From Haemophilus haemolyticus (GTDB lineage: Bacteria; Pseudomonadota; Gammaproteobacteria; Enterobacterales; Pasteurellaceae): 64,000 nucleotides of DNA. This document shows positions 49,586-57,877 of this stretch, in pieces (position 1 is the stretch's first letter; every line of letters begins with the position of its first letter). A program made the position numbers and the translations under genes. The stretch lies in NCBI RefSeq assembly GCF_003352385.1, contig NZ_CP031243.1, positions 1,652,501-1,716,500 of the forward strand, read 5' to 3'. The notes beneath the pieces were generated by a model that worked only from the letters and a program-made list of their open reading frames with translations, was not told the DNA's origin and ran no database searches.

Positions 49586-50755
49586 ATGAAACCTTTCACT
49601 ACTTCCCTTTTAGGCTCAATGCCTCGTAGCCAAGTACTTTTGATGGCGCGTAAAAAGCACACACTAGGCAAAATAACCACAGCAGAGCTTGAGCAAATCG
49701 TTGTTCAAGAAACGAAACAAATTGTCGAACTTCAACAACGAACTGGCATTGATATCATCACTAGCGGTGAATTACTTCGCGACAATTACCTTTCATTTAT
49801 TGCACAAAAAATTCAAGGCGCGACCTTAATGAGCATGAGTGAAATGCTCGATCACATTAAAGAAAAGCAAATTTTTGAGTCAATGCTAGAAACCTTGGAT
49901 GTTCCCGCACTTTCCATAAAAAATGCTATTTGCGTGGGAAAAATCAGCTACAAACAATCTTTAGTAGCAGATGAAATGCTACTACTAAAAAATCTAATCA
50001 AGCAACCAATTAAAGCAACCTTGCCAGGGCCTTACTTAATGGCTCGCTCCATGTGGCTTTCGCCTGTGTCAGGGCAACATTATTCATCAAAAGAAGAAAT
50101 GGCAAAAGATGTTGTTGCTATCTTAAAGCAAGAAATTGATCATTTGTGTGAGCTAGGCGTAAACGTAGTTCAATTTGATGAGCCTGTTTTGACAGAAGTT
50201 ATTTTTAGCCATCATCAAACACGTTCATTTATGTGTGCGGCGTTAAGCGAAAAACAAGATTTTGCTGCGGAACTACAATTTGCAAAAAGTTTAATTACTC
50301 AAATCTTTGAGTATGCAAGAAATAAAAATATCAAAACCGCACTACATGTATGTCGTGGCAACTGGAGCAAAGATGAAAGTGTATTATTGCGCGGGCCTTA
50401 TACATCATTAGTGGATTTATTTGAATCGGCATTACCTGATATTTTAATGCTCGAATTTTCTACGCCAAGAGCGGGAGAATTAAGTTCGTTATTAGAAAGT
50501 AAAATCTTAAGACAAAAATGTATTTTAGGCTTAGGCGTCATCAATCCTCGTTCTGATGAAGTGGAAAGCGTAGAGCAGATTGTTCAACGAGCAGAAAAAG
50601 CCTTAAATTACCTTCCACCAGAGCAAATTTGGCTAAATCCAGATTGTGGATTTGCCACTTTTTCTAACCGCCCTTTAAATGGTTTTGACATTATTGAAGC
50701 CAAACTTAAGGTATTAAATGAGGCAAAATCAATATTGAGAGAACGTTATGTATAA
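49586..50755 (+). CDS. Stand-alone MetE catalytic-domain protein (core-MetE, methionine synthase-like)
   Basis: A 389-residue TIM barrel matching only the C-terminal half of MetE. TTSLLGSMPRSQ is the N-terminal signature, and GVNVVQFDEPVLTEV near 190 is conserved. The zinc ligands are all present: His and Cys in ALHVCRGNW near 253, Glu in LMLEFSTPRAGE near 288, Cys in WLNPDCGFATF near 350. The domain that binds methyl-tetrahydrofolate polyglutamate in MetE is absent. Core-MetE proteins described in other organisms use folate-independent methyl donors, so it may transfer methyl to homocysteine or another thiol. The donor is unknown, and the next gene overlaps it by eight bases. Confidence 0.8.
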   Translation: MKPFTTSLLGSMPRSQVLLMARKKHTLGKITTAELEQIVVQETKQIVELQQRTGIDIITSGELLRDNYLSFIAQKIQGATLMSMSEMLDHIKEKQIFESMLETLDVPALSIKNAICVGKISYKQSLVADEMLLLKNLIKQPIKATLPGPYLMARSMWLSPVSGQHYSSKEEMAKDVVAILKQEIDHLCELGVNVVQFDEPVLTEVIFSHHQTRSFMCAALSEKQDFAAELQFAKSLITQIFEYARNKNIKTALHVCRGNWSKDESVLLRGPYTSLVDLFESALPDILMLEFSTPRAGELSSLLESKILRQKCILGLGVINPRSDEVESVEQIVQRAEKALNYLPPEQIWLNPDCGFATFSNRPLNGFDIIEAKLKVLNEAKSILRERYV

Positions 50756-51212
50756 CGTACCTGAAAGTGAATGTTTTACCGCTAAATATCGAGCCGTATT
50801 ACGCGGAGAAGAAATTAAATTATTCACCCCGAATGACAGCATTTCGCTCTATTCACAAGTCAATTTTGATAACCAATCGTTACAAAAAAGTGCGGTAGAT
50901 TATTTTGCTGTTTCTATTTTAGGTGGCATTTTGAGCAGTGTAAAAGCACATTTTGCTCAACAACGTGCCGATATTGTAGAAATGGAAGGAAAAATTTGGC
51001 TCAACCTCGACAATCCTTTAACCTTACTGGGCGTTCGCGGCTATAGTGAGCAACCTGTCATTAATGACGGAAAAATTAAAATTTTTATTTCATCAGATTT
51101 AACCGATGACATCTTCACACAACTCACGCAAAACTCATTAAGCTGTTGTTTTATTTACAACACGATAACCAAAGCCTTTCCTTTAAATATAGAATTTGAG
51201 CAAGTGCTTTGA
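50748..51212 (+). CDS. OsmC-like protein with a single candidate cysteine
   Basis: A 154-residue protein resembling the OsmC/Ohr fold: beta-rich N-terminus, central helix SAVDYFAVSILGGILSSVKAHF (about 45-66), and a second helix containing SCCFIYNTI near 135, similar to the CPxxNT block of the family. The first catalytic cysteine expected in the central helix is missing (Ile/Leu there), so a standard peroxidase cycle is unlikely. The ATG overlaps the MetE-like stop (ATGTATAA), indicating coupled translation and probably a shared pathway, perhaps thiol or sulfur handling. Confidence 0.65.
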   Translation: MYNVPESECFTAKYRAVLRGEEIKLFTPNDSISLYSQVNFDNQSLQKSAVDYFAVSILGGILSSVKAHFAQQRADIVEMEGKIWLNLDNPLTLLGVRGYSEQPVINDGKIKIFISSDLTDDIFTQLTQNSLSCCFIYNTITKAFPLNIEFEQVL

Positions 51213-51250
51213 TTCTCATCAGGTCGTTCATCAAAATTTTAGACAAAAAA

Positions 51251-51271
51251 ATTGCCCCATTAAGGGGCAAT
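51251..51271 (+). terminator. Bidirectional terminator between the OsmC-like gene and trxA
   Basis: ATTGCCCC and GGGGCAAT with an ATTAA loop, preceded by an A run that serves as the U tail for trxA on the minus strand. Confidence 0.82.
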
Positions 51272-51312
51272 CTTATCAATGCTCTAAAGTTACTTATAGC
51301 TTTAAGCAACGA

Positions 51313-51636
51313 TTAAATATGTTGGTTAATGAAGTTAGCCAATTGAGTTTTTGGTAATGCACCAACTTGAGTTGCAACAACTTGACCATTTTTAATCAAT
51401 AATAATGTTGGGATACTACGAACACCAAATTGTGCTGGGGTTGCTTGATTGTCATCCACATTCATTTTCACGATTTTAACTTTACCTGCAAATTCAGGAG
51501 CAAGTTCATCTAACACTGGTGCAATCATTTTGCAAGGGCCACACCATGGTGCCCAAAAGTCTAATAAAACGGGGATATCTGAATTAACTACAACACCTTC
51601 AAAATCTGCGTCATTAATGTGTAATACTTCGCTCAT
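51313..51636 (-). CDS. trxA: Thioredoxin
   Basis: Cytoplasmic disulfide reductant. It has 107 residues with the active site [19 protein letters not shown] near residue 27-45 and the cis-proline in [15 protein letters not shown] near 70, the classical TrxA layout. GGAAAAC precedes the ATG. It converges on the OsmC-like gene. Confidence 0.97.
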   Translation of the reverse strand: MSEVLHINDADFEGVVVNSDIPVLLDFWAPWCGPCKMIAPVLDELAPEFAGKVKIVKMNVDDNQATPAQFGVRSIPTLLLIKNGQVVATQVGALPKTQLANFINQHI

Positions 51637-51755
51637 TTTGTTTTCCTTATTTTGTGAATGGAATCCCTATATAAGGGCTTTTTTTAAACTTACAAGTGCG
51701 GTGCAGAATAACACCGTTTTAAAAAATGTAAACTAATCGTTTTAATTGCCAAAAG

Positions 51756-52751
51756 CTAAGACGGCAAAACAATATTTTCACACACTTTGCCCGATTTCAA
51801 TTTATAAACATTTGATAAAGTCACATCCGCAATATTGGTTAGTGCCTCTTCGGTTAAAAATGCTTGATGGCCTGTCAGCAATACATTATGGCAAGAAGAT
51901 AAACGGCGGAAAATATCATCTTGAATCACTTCGTTAGACTTATCTTCAAAGAACAAATCTCGCTCATTCTCATACACATCCATACCTAACGCCCCGATTT
52001 TGCGCTGTTTTAACGCATCAATTGCAGCTTGGGTATCAATCAAAGAGCCGCGACTCGTATTAACGATCATCACGCCATCTTTCATTTTTGCAAAAGCTTC
52101 GCGATTTAATAAATGATAGTTTTCTGGCGTTGCTGGGCAATGGAGCGTAATCACATGAGATTTAGCATAAAGCTCATCTAATTCAACGTATTGTCCACCA
52201 AGATCTTCCACCACTGGATTTTTGAAAGGATCGTATGCCAAAATATTCATGCCAAAACCTTTCAAAATTCGCATCACCGCAATCCCAATTTTACCCGTTC
52301 CGATTACGCCAACCGTGCGTCCGTGCATATTGAAACCAATTAATCCCTCAAGAGAGAAATTCGCTTCTCGGGTACGCTGATAAGCACGATGAATTCGACG
52401 GTTCAGCGTCATCATCAAACCAATGGTATGTTCTGCCACTGCTTCAGGCGAATAAGCGGGAACGCGTACAACTTGAATGCCCAATTCTTGAGCGGCTTTT
52501 AAATCAACATTATTGAAACCCGCACAGCGCAAAGCCACGATTTTCACACCAAGTGCGGCTAATTTTTCTAATACTTTTCGGCTACCATTATCATTCACGA
52601 AAATGCATACTACTTCGCAATGCTCTGCCAAACGTGCGGTGCTCTCGTTCAGCATAAAATCAAAAAATTCTAAATCGAAATTATATTTCGCGTTAATGAG
52701 TTCAATATATTTTCGGTCATAGCTTTTAGTGCTATAGATTGCAATTTTCAT
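51756..52751 (-). CDS. ldhA: Fermentative D-lactate dehydrogenase
   Basis: NADH-dependent reduction of pyruvate to D-lactate. The chosen start gives 331 residues (E. coli LdhA 329). The Rossmann motif VGVIGTGKIGIAVMRIL lies near 146. The D-2-hydroxyacid dehydrogenase residues are Arg in VNTSRGSLIDT near 232, Glu in DVYENE near 261, and His in LLTGHQAF near 293. A TTG four codons earlier is possible, but GGAG sits correctly for the ATG at 52751. metB lies 12 bases upstream. Confidence 0.95.
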   Translation of the reverse strand: MKIAIYSTKSYDRKYIELINAKYNFDLEFFDFMLNESTARLAEHCEVVCIFVNDNGSRKVLEKLAALGVKIVALRCAGFNNVDLKAAQELGIQVVRVPAYSPEAVAEHTIGLMMTLNRRIHRAYQRTREANFSLEGLIGFNMHGRTVGVIGTGKIGIAVMRILKGFGMNILAYDPFKNPVVEDLGGQYVELDELYAKSHVITLHCPATPENYHLLNREAFAKMKDGVMIVNTSRGSLIDTQAAIDALKQRKIGALGMDVYENERDLFFEDKSNEVIQDDIFRRLSSCHNVLLTGHQAFLTEEALTNIADVTLSNVYKLKSGKVCENIVLPS

Positions 52752-52763
52752 GGTTTGCTCCAA

Positions 52764-53873
52764 TTATTTTAAGTTTGCAAAAGCCTGTAATAAGTCCGCT
52801 TTAATATCTTCTACATCTTCAATACCGACTGAAAAACGCAACAAGGTGTTAGTAATCCCACGAGCTACACGCTCGGATTCTGGAATATCCATATGAGTTT
52901 GAGTGGCAGGATAAGTAATAAAACTTTCTGTGCCGCCTAGACTTTCTGCAAAAGTAATCAATTTGATGGATTTTAAGAACGTATTAACCCAAGCTTCATC
53001 TTGCAAACGGAAAGACAACATCCCACCTTTATTTGGATAAAGCACCGATTCCACTTGTGGTTGATCTTTTAAAAATTCCGCAATAGCTTGTGCATTTTCT
53101 TGATGGCGTTTCATACGCAAAGAAAGGGTCTTCATACCGCGAATAGTCAGCCAAGAATCAAAAGGTGAAAGTACTGCACCCGCACCATTTTGAATATAAG
53201 CAATGCGATCACAAAGTTCTTGCCCTTTTGCAACAATCAGCCCTACAAGTGCATCATTATGACCAGCAATATATTTAGTTCCGCTGTGAATTACCACATC
53301 CGCACCTAAATCTAACGGACGAGAAAGCACAGGCGTTAAAAACGTATTATCCACGATCAACATCAAATTATATTTTTTCGCAAGTTTTGCAATTTCAACT
53401 ACATCACATTCTTCCATTAAGGGATTTGATGGGGTTTCAATAAAAATCGCTTTCGTATTTGGGTTAATTGCCGCCTCAATTTCAGAAACAGATGCTGTAT
53501 TAACATAAACAGGTTTTACACTATTGTTATTTTTATAAGAAAAATCTAATAATCGATAAGTACCACCATACACATCGCTAGAAACGATCCATTCATCTGG
53601 GGCAGTGAAAAGCGTCATCAAAACTTGAATGGCAGCCATACCAGAAGAAAAGGCAAAACCACGATCTCCATTCTCTAATTTAGCCATCGTTTCTTCTAAT
53701 ACTGTACGAGTTGGGTTTTTGGTACGTGTGTAATCAAATCCCGTACTTTCACCGATACCATAATGACCATAAGCCGTAGAAAGAAAAATTGGTGTAGAAA
53801 CTGCGCCAGTACGCTCATCACTGCGATTACCTGCTTGAGCTAATAAAGTATCGATAGCATATTGTTGTGTCAT
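52764..53873 (-). CDS. metB: Cystathionine gamma-synthase
   Basis: PLP enzyme that joins activated homoserine and cysteine to cystathionine in methionine synthesis. It has 369 residues. FDYTRTKNPTRTVLEETMAKLENG near residue 45, VYGGTYRLL near 100, and the PLP lysine in DVVIHSGTKYIAGHNDALVG near 190 are typical. A cystathionine beta- or gamma-lyase is hard to exclude by eye. A pairing with ldhA downstream is likely cotranscription rather than shared pathway. Confidence 0.88.
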   Translation of the reverse strand: MTQQYAIDTLLAQAGNRSDERTGAVSTPIFLSTAYGHYGIGESTGFDYTRTKNPTRTVLEETMAKLENGDRGFAFSSGMAAIQVLMTLFTAPDEWIVSSDVYGGTYRLLDFSYKNNNSVKPVYVNTASVSEIEAAINPNTKAIFIETPSNPLMEECDVVEIAKLAKKYNLMLIVDNTFLTPVLSRPLDLGADVVIHSGTKYIAGHNDALVGLIVAKGQELCDRIAYIQNGAGAVLSPFDSWLTIRGMKTLSLRMKRHQENAQAIAEFLKDQPQVESVLYPNKGGMLSFRLQDEAWVNTFLKSIKLITFAESLGGTESFITYPATQTHMDIPESERVARGITNTLLRFSVGIEDVEDIKADLLQAFANLK

Positions 53874-54070
53874 AACATCCTCTAAAATAATGAAAAAATC
53901 AATCGCACTTTACGTGCTAAAAAACGTTTAGCATTTTGGCACAAAGGAAAAAGTGATAAAAGTAGAAATTAGAAAATTACATAAAATTCCATTTTTCCAT
54001 CATTTTCTGTGATTTATTTGAACAAAATGAACTTTTTTTAAACGGTTAGATAATTTTTTTAAATCTGTAA

Positions 54071-54098
54071 TTGACACTTATCTGAATTTCCGTAAAAT
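54071..54098 (+). promoter_or_regulatory. Promoter of the tRNA-Gly-Cys-Leu-Lys cluster
   Basis: A perfect TTGACA (54071-54076) and TAAAAT (54093-54098) are separated by 16 bases. A GC-rich discriminator (GCGCACC) follows, typical of stringently controlled tRNA operons. Confidence 0.78.
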
Positions 54099-54118
54099 GC
54101 GCACCACTAACAGCGAAT

Positions 54119-54194
<76 letters not shown>

Positions 54195-54200
54195 ATTCGT

Positions 54201-54274
54201 GGCGTGTTAGCAAAGCGGTTATGCACTGGATTGCAAATCCATGTAGCTCGGTTCGACTCCGGGACACGCCTCCA
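54201..54274 (+). tRNA. tRNA-Cys(GCA)
   Basis: 74 bases. The acceptor GGCGTGT pairs with ACACGCC, the anticodon loop is TTGCAAA (GCA), and TCCA ends the gene. It lies six bases after tRNA-Gly. Confidence 0.97.
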
Positions 54275-54301
54275 TAATACGCAAATGTTAGTTGTCTATA
54301 T

Positions 54302-54388
54302 GCCCGAGTGGTGGAATCGGTAGACACAAGGGATTTAAAATCCCTCGCCTTTCGAGGCGTGCCAGTTCAAGTCTGGCTTCGGGCACCA
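54302..54388 (+). tRNA. tRNA-Leu(TAA)
   Basis: 87 bases with a class II long variable arm (TCGCCTTTCGAGGCGT). The acceptor GCCCGAG pairs with CTTCGGGC-type bases, the anticodon loop is TTTAAAA (TAA), and CCA is encoded. Confidence 0.97.
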
Positions 54389-54438
54389 TTTAAACACCAA
54401 TTCAAAGATTTTAAAATTTACTTTAAAATCATCTAATT

Positions 54439-54514
54439 GGGTCGTTAGCTCAGTCGGTAGAGCAGCGGACTTTTAATCCGTTGGTCGAAGGTTCGAATCC
54501 TTCACGACCCACCA
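54439..54514 (+). tRNA. tRNA-Lys(TTT)
   Basis: 76 bases. The acceptor GGGTCGT pairs with ACGACCC, the anticodon loop is CTTTTAA (TTT), the T arm is AGGTTCGAATCCT, and CCA is encoded. Last gene of the cluster. Confidence 0.97.
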
Positions 54515-54531
54515 CTTAAAAATAAAGCAAG

Positions 54532-54550
54532 CACCGAGAGGTGTTTTTTT
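54532..54550 (+). terminator. Terminator of the tRNA cluster
   Basis: CACC-GAGA-GGTG hairpin followed by seven T residues. Confidence 0.75.
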
Positions 54551-54580
54551 ATTATCTAAATTTCTGAAACTCATATAAAA

Positions 54581-54611
54581 AATCCCCGGTTCAAAGAATC
54601 AGGGACTTTTA
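54581..54611 (-). terminator. Terminator of ppa
   Basis: On the minus strand GTCCCTGATTC pairs with GAACCGGGGAT (two wobbles and one mismatch), followed by a T run. Confidence 0.75.
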
Positions 54612-54632
54612 CAATCAAACGTCTTTAATTAA

Positions 54633-55163
54633 TTAACGATCATTCCAACGTTTAATAGACTCACGAATCACTTCTTTCGCTTCTTCTACATCGCCCCAAT
54701 GAGTTACTTTCGTTGAGCCTGGTTTCTTAAGCGCTTTATAGTTATTGAAATGGAATTCAATTTGTTTAATTAAGTTTGCCGGTAAATCTGCTAATGAATT
54801 GTACGCATTGCCTGTATCACGATCATCTGCAGGAACACAAACGATTTTGTCATCAACTTCGCCATCATCAACAAATTTCATGACACCAATTACTTTAGCT
54901 TCAAGGAATACACCTGTTGCTAATGGTTGGCGAGTGATTAATAACACATCTAACTCATCGCCATCTTCATCTAAAGTTTGTGGAATGAAACCATAGTTAG
55001 TTGGTTTTGCAAAAATTGCTGGCTCAACACGATCTAACTGGAATGCCGCAACTTTACGGTTCCATTCGATTTTATGGCAGCTACCTTCTGGAATTTCATT
55101 TACTACATTGATAATGCCAGCATCTACATCGCCTGGCGTTAAAATTTGATTAAAATCAGCCAT
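54633..55163 (-). CDS. ppa: Inorganic pyrophosphatase
   Basis: Hydrolyses pyrophosphate and so pulls biosynthetic reactions forward. It has 176 residues (E. coli 175). The metal-binding signature DEDGDELDVLL near residue 65 and KIVCVPADDRD near 106 are intact. A family I soluble enzyme. Convergent with the tRNA cluster and divergent from the purine permease. Confidence 0.97.
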   Translation of the reverse strand: MADFNQILTPGDVDAGIINVVNEIPEGSCHKIEWNRKVAAFQLDRVEPAIFAKPTNYGFIPQTLDEDGDELDVLLITRQPLATGVFLEAKVIGVMKFVDDGEVDDKIVCVPADDRDTGNAYNSLADLPANLIKQIEFHFNNYKALKKPGSTKVTHWGDVEEAKEVIRESIKRWNDR

Positions 55164-55312
55164 TTTGTTTCCTTCATTTTATCAAGTTAAAAAACGCGAC
55201 AAGTATAGCAGTTTTTCTGCTGACTCGCAGTCTCATTTGTAGAGAAAATCAGCAAATAGATTATTTCATAACTATTCATAATTTTGACCGCACTTTATCC
55301 TAAACAAAACTC

Positions 55313-55328
55313 GCGCAAACGTTTACTT
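55313..55328 (+). promoter_or_regulatory. PurR operator of the purine permease gene
   Basis: GCGCAAACGTTTACTT matches the PurR consensus ACGCAAACGTTTGCGT at 13 of 16 positions by eye. It overlaps the likely -35 element. Confidence 0.75.
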
Positions 55329-55349
55329 ATCATTTTTATGATGTAAAAT
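55322..55349 (+). promoter_or_regulatory. Promoter of the purine permease gene
   Basis: TTTACT (55322-55327) and TAAAAT (55344-55349) with a 16-base spacer. The -35 hexamer is covered by the PurR box, a clear repression geometry. Confidence 0.6.
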
Positions 55350-55396
55350 AGCGCACCTTATTTACTTCAATTTTTCACTCAACTTTAAGGAACACT

Positions 55397-56713
55397 ATGC
55401 CAACTTTAGAAAAAACATTTGAGCTCAAACAACGTGGTTCAACTGTTCGTCAAGAAATTATCGCGGGTTTAACCACTTTCTTAGCAATGGTTTATTCTGT
55501 AATCGTGGTACCCAATATGCTAGGTGCTGCAGGTTTTCCTACGGAATCTGTTTTTATTGCCACCTGTTTAGTTGCAGGATTAGGCTCTATCTTAATCGGC
55601 TTATGGGCAAATGCACCAATGGCAATTGGTTGTGCCATTTCTCTTACTGCTTTTACAGCATTTAGCTTAGTGATTGGTCAAAAGGTCGCCATTCCCGTTG
55701 CGCTAGGCGCAGTATTCTTAATGGGGGTTGTGTTTACCTTAATTTCTGCCACTGGTATCCGTGCATGGATCTTGCGTAATTTACCATCCAGTATCGCTCA
55801 CGGAGCGGGCATTGGTATCGGACTCTTTTTACTTTTAATTGCCGCAAATGGCGTTGGTTTAGTCGTCAGCAACCAAGCTGGCTTACCAGTAAAATTAGGC
55901 GATTTCACCTCATTCCCAGTCATGATGTCCTTAATTGGTTTGGCGCTCATTATCGGCCTTGAAAAAATGAAAATTAAAGGCGGTATTTTATGGGTAATTA
56001 TCGCTATTACTATCGTAGGTTTAATTTTTGATCCAAATGTAAAATTTGGCGGAGAGATTTTCAAAATGCCAACCTTTGGTGAAAATTCTCTTTTCTTACA
56101 ATTAGACTTTATGGGCGCACTACAACCCGCAATCTTACCTGTCGTATTTGCTTTGGTGATGACCGCCGTATTTGATGCAACGGGTACAATTCGCGCAGTT
56201 GCAGGTCAAGCAGACTTACTTGATAAGGATGGCCAAATTATCAATGGCGGTAAAGCTTTAACTTCAGACTCAATCAGTAGCTTATTCTCTGGCTTATTCG
56301 GTACAGCTCCAGCTGCCGTTTATATTGAGTCAGCAGCAGGGACAGCAGCAGGCGGTAAAACAGGCATTACTGCTATCGTTGTTGGTGTGTTATTCCTATT
56401 AATGCTTTTCTTCCAACCATTAGCTTTCTTAGTGCCAGGATACGCAACTGCCCCAGCATTAATGTATGTTGGTTTATTAATGTTAAGCAATGTAAGCAAA
56501 TTAGATTTCGATGATTTCGTTGGCGCGATGAGCGGATTAATCTGCGCAGTATTTATCGTACTTACCGCTAACATCGTAACAGGTATTATGTTAGGTTTTG
56601 CGGCATTAGTGATTGGAAGAATCGTGAGCGGCGATATTAAACGCTTAAATGTAGGTACTGTGATTATTGCAATCGTACTCGTTGCATTCTATGCAGGCGG
56701 CTGGGCAATTTAA
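55397..56713 (+). CDS. NCS2-family purine permease (PurP/YjcD group)
   Basis: Proton-coupled nucleobase importer of the AzgA-like subgroup. The 438 residues form about 13 membrane helices. [25 protein letters not shown] near residue 18, [19 protein letters not shown] near 72, and [19 protein letters not shown] near 255 carry the conserved Asp/Glu and NBAT-like region. Adenine or hypoxanthine/guanine are likely substrates, but I cannot choose between them. The PurR box upstream supports a purine role. Confidence 0.9.
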   Translation: MPTLEKTFELKQRGSTVRQEIIAGLTTFLAMVYSVIVVPNMLGAAGFPTESVFIATCLVAGLGSILIGLWANAPMAIGCAISLTAFTAFSLVIGQKVAIPVALGAVFLMGVVFTLISATGIRAWILRNLPSSIAHGAGIGIGLFLLLIAANGVGLVVSNQAGLPVKLGDFTSFPVMMSLIGLALIIGLEKMKIKGGILWVIIAITIVGLIFDPNVKFGGEIFKMPTFGENSLFLQLDFMGALQPAILPVVFALVMTAVFDATGTIRAVAGQADLLDKDGQIINGGKALTSDSISSLFSGLFGTAPAAVYIESAAGTAAGGKTGITAIVVGVLFLLMLFFQPLAFLVPGYATAPALMYVGLLMLSNVSKLDFDDFVGAMSGLICAVFIVLTANIVTGIMLGFAALVIGRIVSGDIKRLNVGTVIIAIVLVAFYAGGWAI

Positions 56714-56728
56714 TAACAGAAATAAAAA

Positions 56729-56749
56729 AGGGGAAAATCCATCCCCTTA
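56729..56749 (+). terminator. First hairpin after the purine permease gene
   Basis: AAGGGGA and TCCCCTT flank a short loop. A second, uptake-signal hairpin follows at once. Confidence 0.6.
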
Positions 56750-56759
56750 ATTGTAATCA

Positions 56760-56793
56760 CAAAAGTGCGGTGAAATTTCACCGCACTTTTTTT
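56760..56793 (+). terminator. Uptake-signal terminator between the permease gene and afuC
   Basis: AAGTGCGGT (56763-56771) and ACCGCACTT (56780-56788) with complementary GAAATTTC centre and a T run. Symmetrical, so it serves both convergent genes. Confidence 0.88.
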
Positions 56794-56803
56794 ATACGCT
56801 GTA

Positions 56804-57853
56804 CTACTCTTTCTTCAATAAGAAAATACCGTGATCAGATAAATTGACATAAGCTTGTTTTAAATCGGCATTAAAATCTTCTGGTTTACAATTCACCAAT
56901 AAATCTTTTCCTGCCCAATTTGCGACCACTTCCCAATGATTGCCCATATAAACCGCACTTTTAATCTCGCAACGTTGTGCATCACTGCCCTCTGCAGCAA
57001 GATAAATTGCTTCTGGGCGAATACCCACTAAACATTCACCATCGGGTAAATTAAACTGTGCAGCGTCTTTTAAAGGTACATGATAGCCATTAATATCCAC
57101 CATGCCATTTTCTAATTTTCCATCGAAAATACTGGATTCGCCCATAAAGTTTGCCAAGAACAAAGAATTTGGTCGTAAATAAAGCTCTTTCGCTGGCGCT
57201 TTTTGCATAATTTTACCTTTATGCATAACGATAACTTCATCAGATACAGCGAATGCCTCTGTTTGGTCGTGAGTCACATAAAGCGAAGTAATGCCTAAAC
57301 GTTGTTGCAATTCACGGATTTTTTCACGCATTGAACGACGTAAGTTTGCATCCAAATTACTTAATGGTTCATCAAACAATAGAACTTTTGGCTTTAATAC
57401 TAAAGCACGAGCCAATGCGACACGTTGTTGTTGCCCACCAGAAATTTGATCCACAAAACGCTCTTCAAAGCCCGCTAAATCCACTAATTCTAAAGCCTCT
57501 TTTACACGTTGAGCACGTTCTTCTTTGCCAATGCCTTGCATTTTTAAGCCGTAGCCCACGTTATCGCCAATGCTCATATGCGGGAAAAGCGCGTAAGATT
57601 GGAAGACAATACAAATATCTCGATTCTGAATAGAGGATTTTGTTACATCTTCGCCATCAATAAAAATTTGACCTGATGTTGGATTTTCTAATCCTGCCAC
57701 TAAACGCAATACGGTGGTTTTGCCGCAACCTGACGGCCCTAACAATGTTACCATCGTGCCACGTTTGATCGTTAAATCTAAATTATCAATGACGACCGCT
57801 TTACCAAATGCTTTGGTGATATTTTTTAATACTAAGAAATCATTATTACTCAT
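56804..57853 (-). CDS. afuC: ABC transporter ATP-binding protein (AfuC type)
   Basis: ATPase of a binding-protein-dependent importer. The 349 residues carry Walker [10 protein letters not shown] near 37, Q-loop [10 protein letters not shown], signature [15 protein letters not shown] near 135, Walker [13 protein letters not shown], and a C-terminal TOBE domain (about 240-349). It ends the operon afuA-afuA-afuB-afuC. Often annotated as ferric-ion transport, but AfuABC of Actinobacillus was shown to carry sugar phosphates. Confidence 0.93.
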   Translation of the reverse strand: MSNNDFLVLKNITKAFGKAVVIDNLDLTIKRGTMVTLLGPSGCGKTTVLRLVAGLENPTSGQIFIDGEDVTKSSIQNRDICIVFQSYALFPHMSIGDNVGYGLKMQGIGKEERAQRVKEALELVDLAGFEERFVDQISGGQQQRVALARALVLKPKVLLFDEPLSNLDANLRRSMREKIRELQQRLGITSLYVTHDQTEAFAVSDEVIVMHKGKIMQKAPAKELYLRPNSLFLANFMGESSIFDGKLENGMVDINGYHVPLKDAAQFNLPDGECLVGIRPEAIYLAAEGSDAQRCEIKSAVYMGNHWEVVANWAGKDLLVNCKPEDFNADLKQAYVNLSDHGIFLLKKE

Positions 57854-57877
57854 AATATTTACCTACAACTTAACGAG

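Noticed and set aside
53874-54070. MetJ boxes upstream of metB
   Set aside because: No tandem 8-base AGACGTCT-like repeats found; the region is AT-rich and otherwise featureless before the tRNA promoter.
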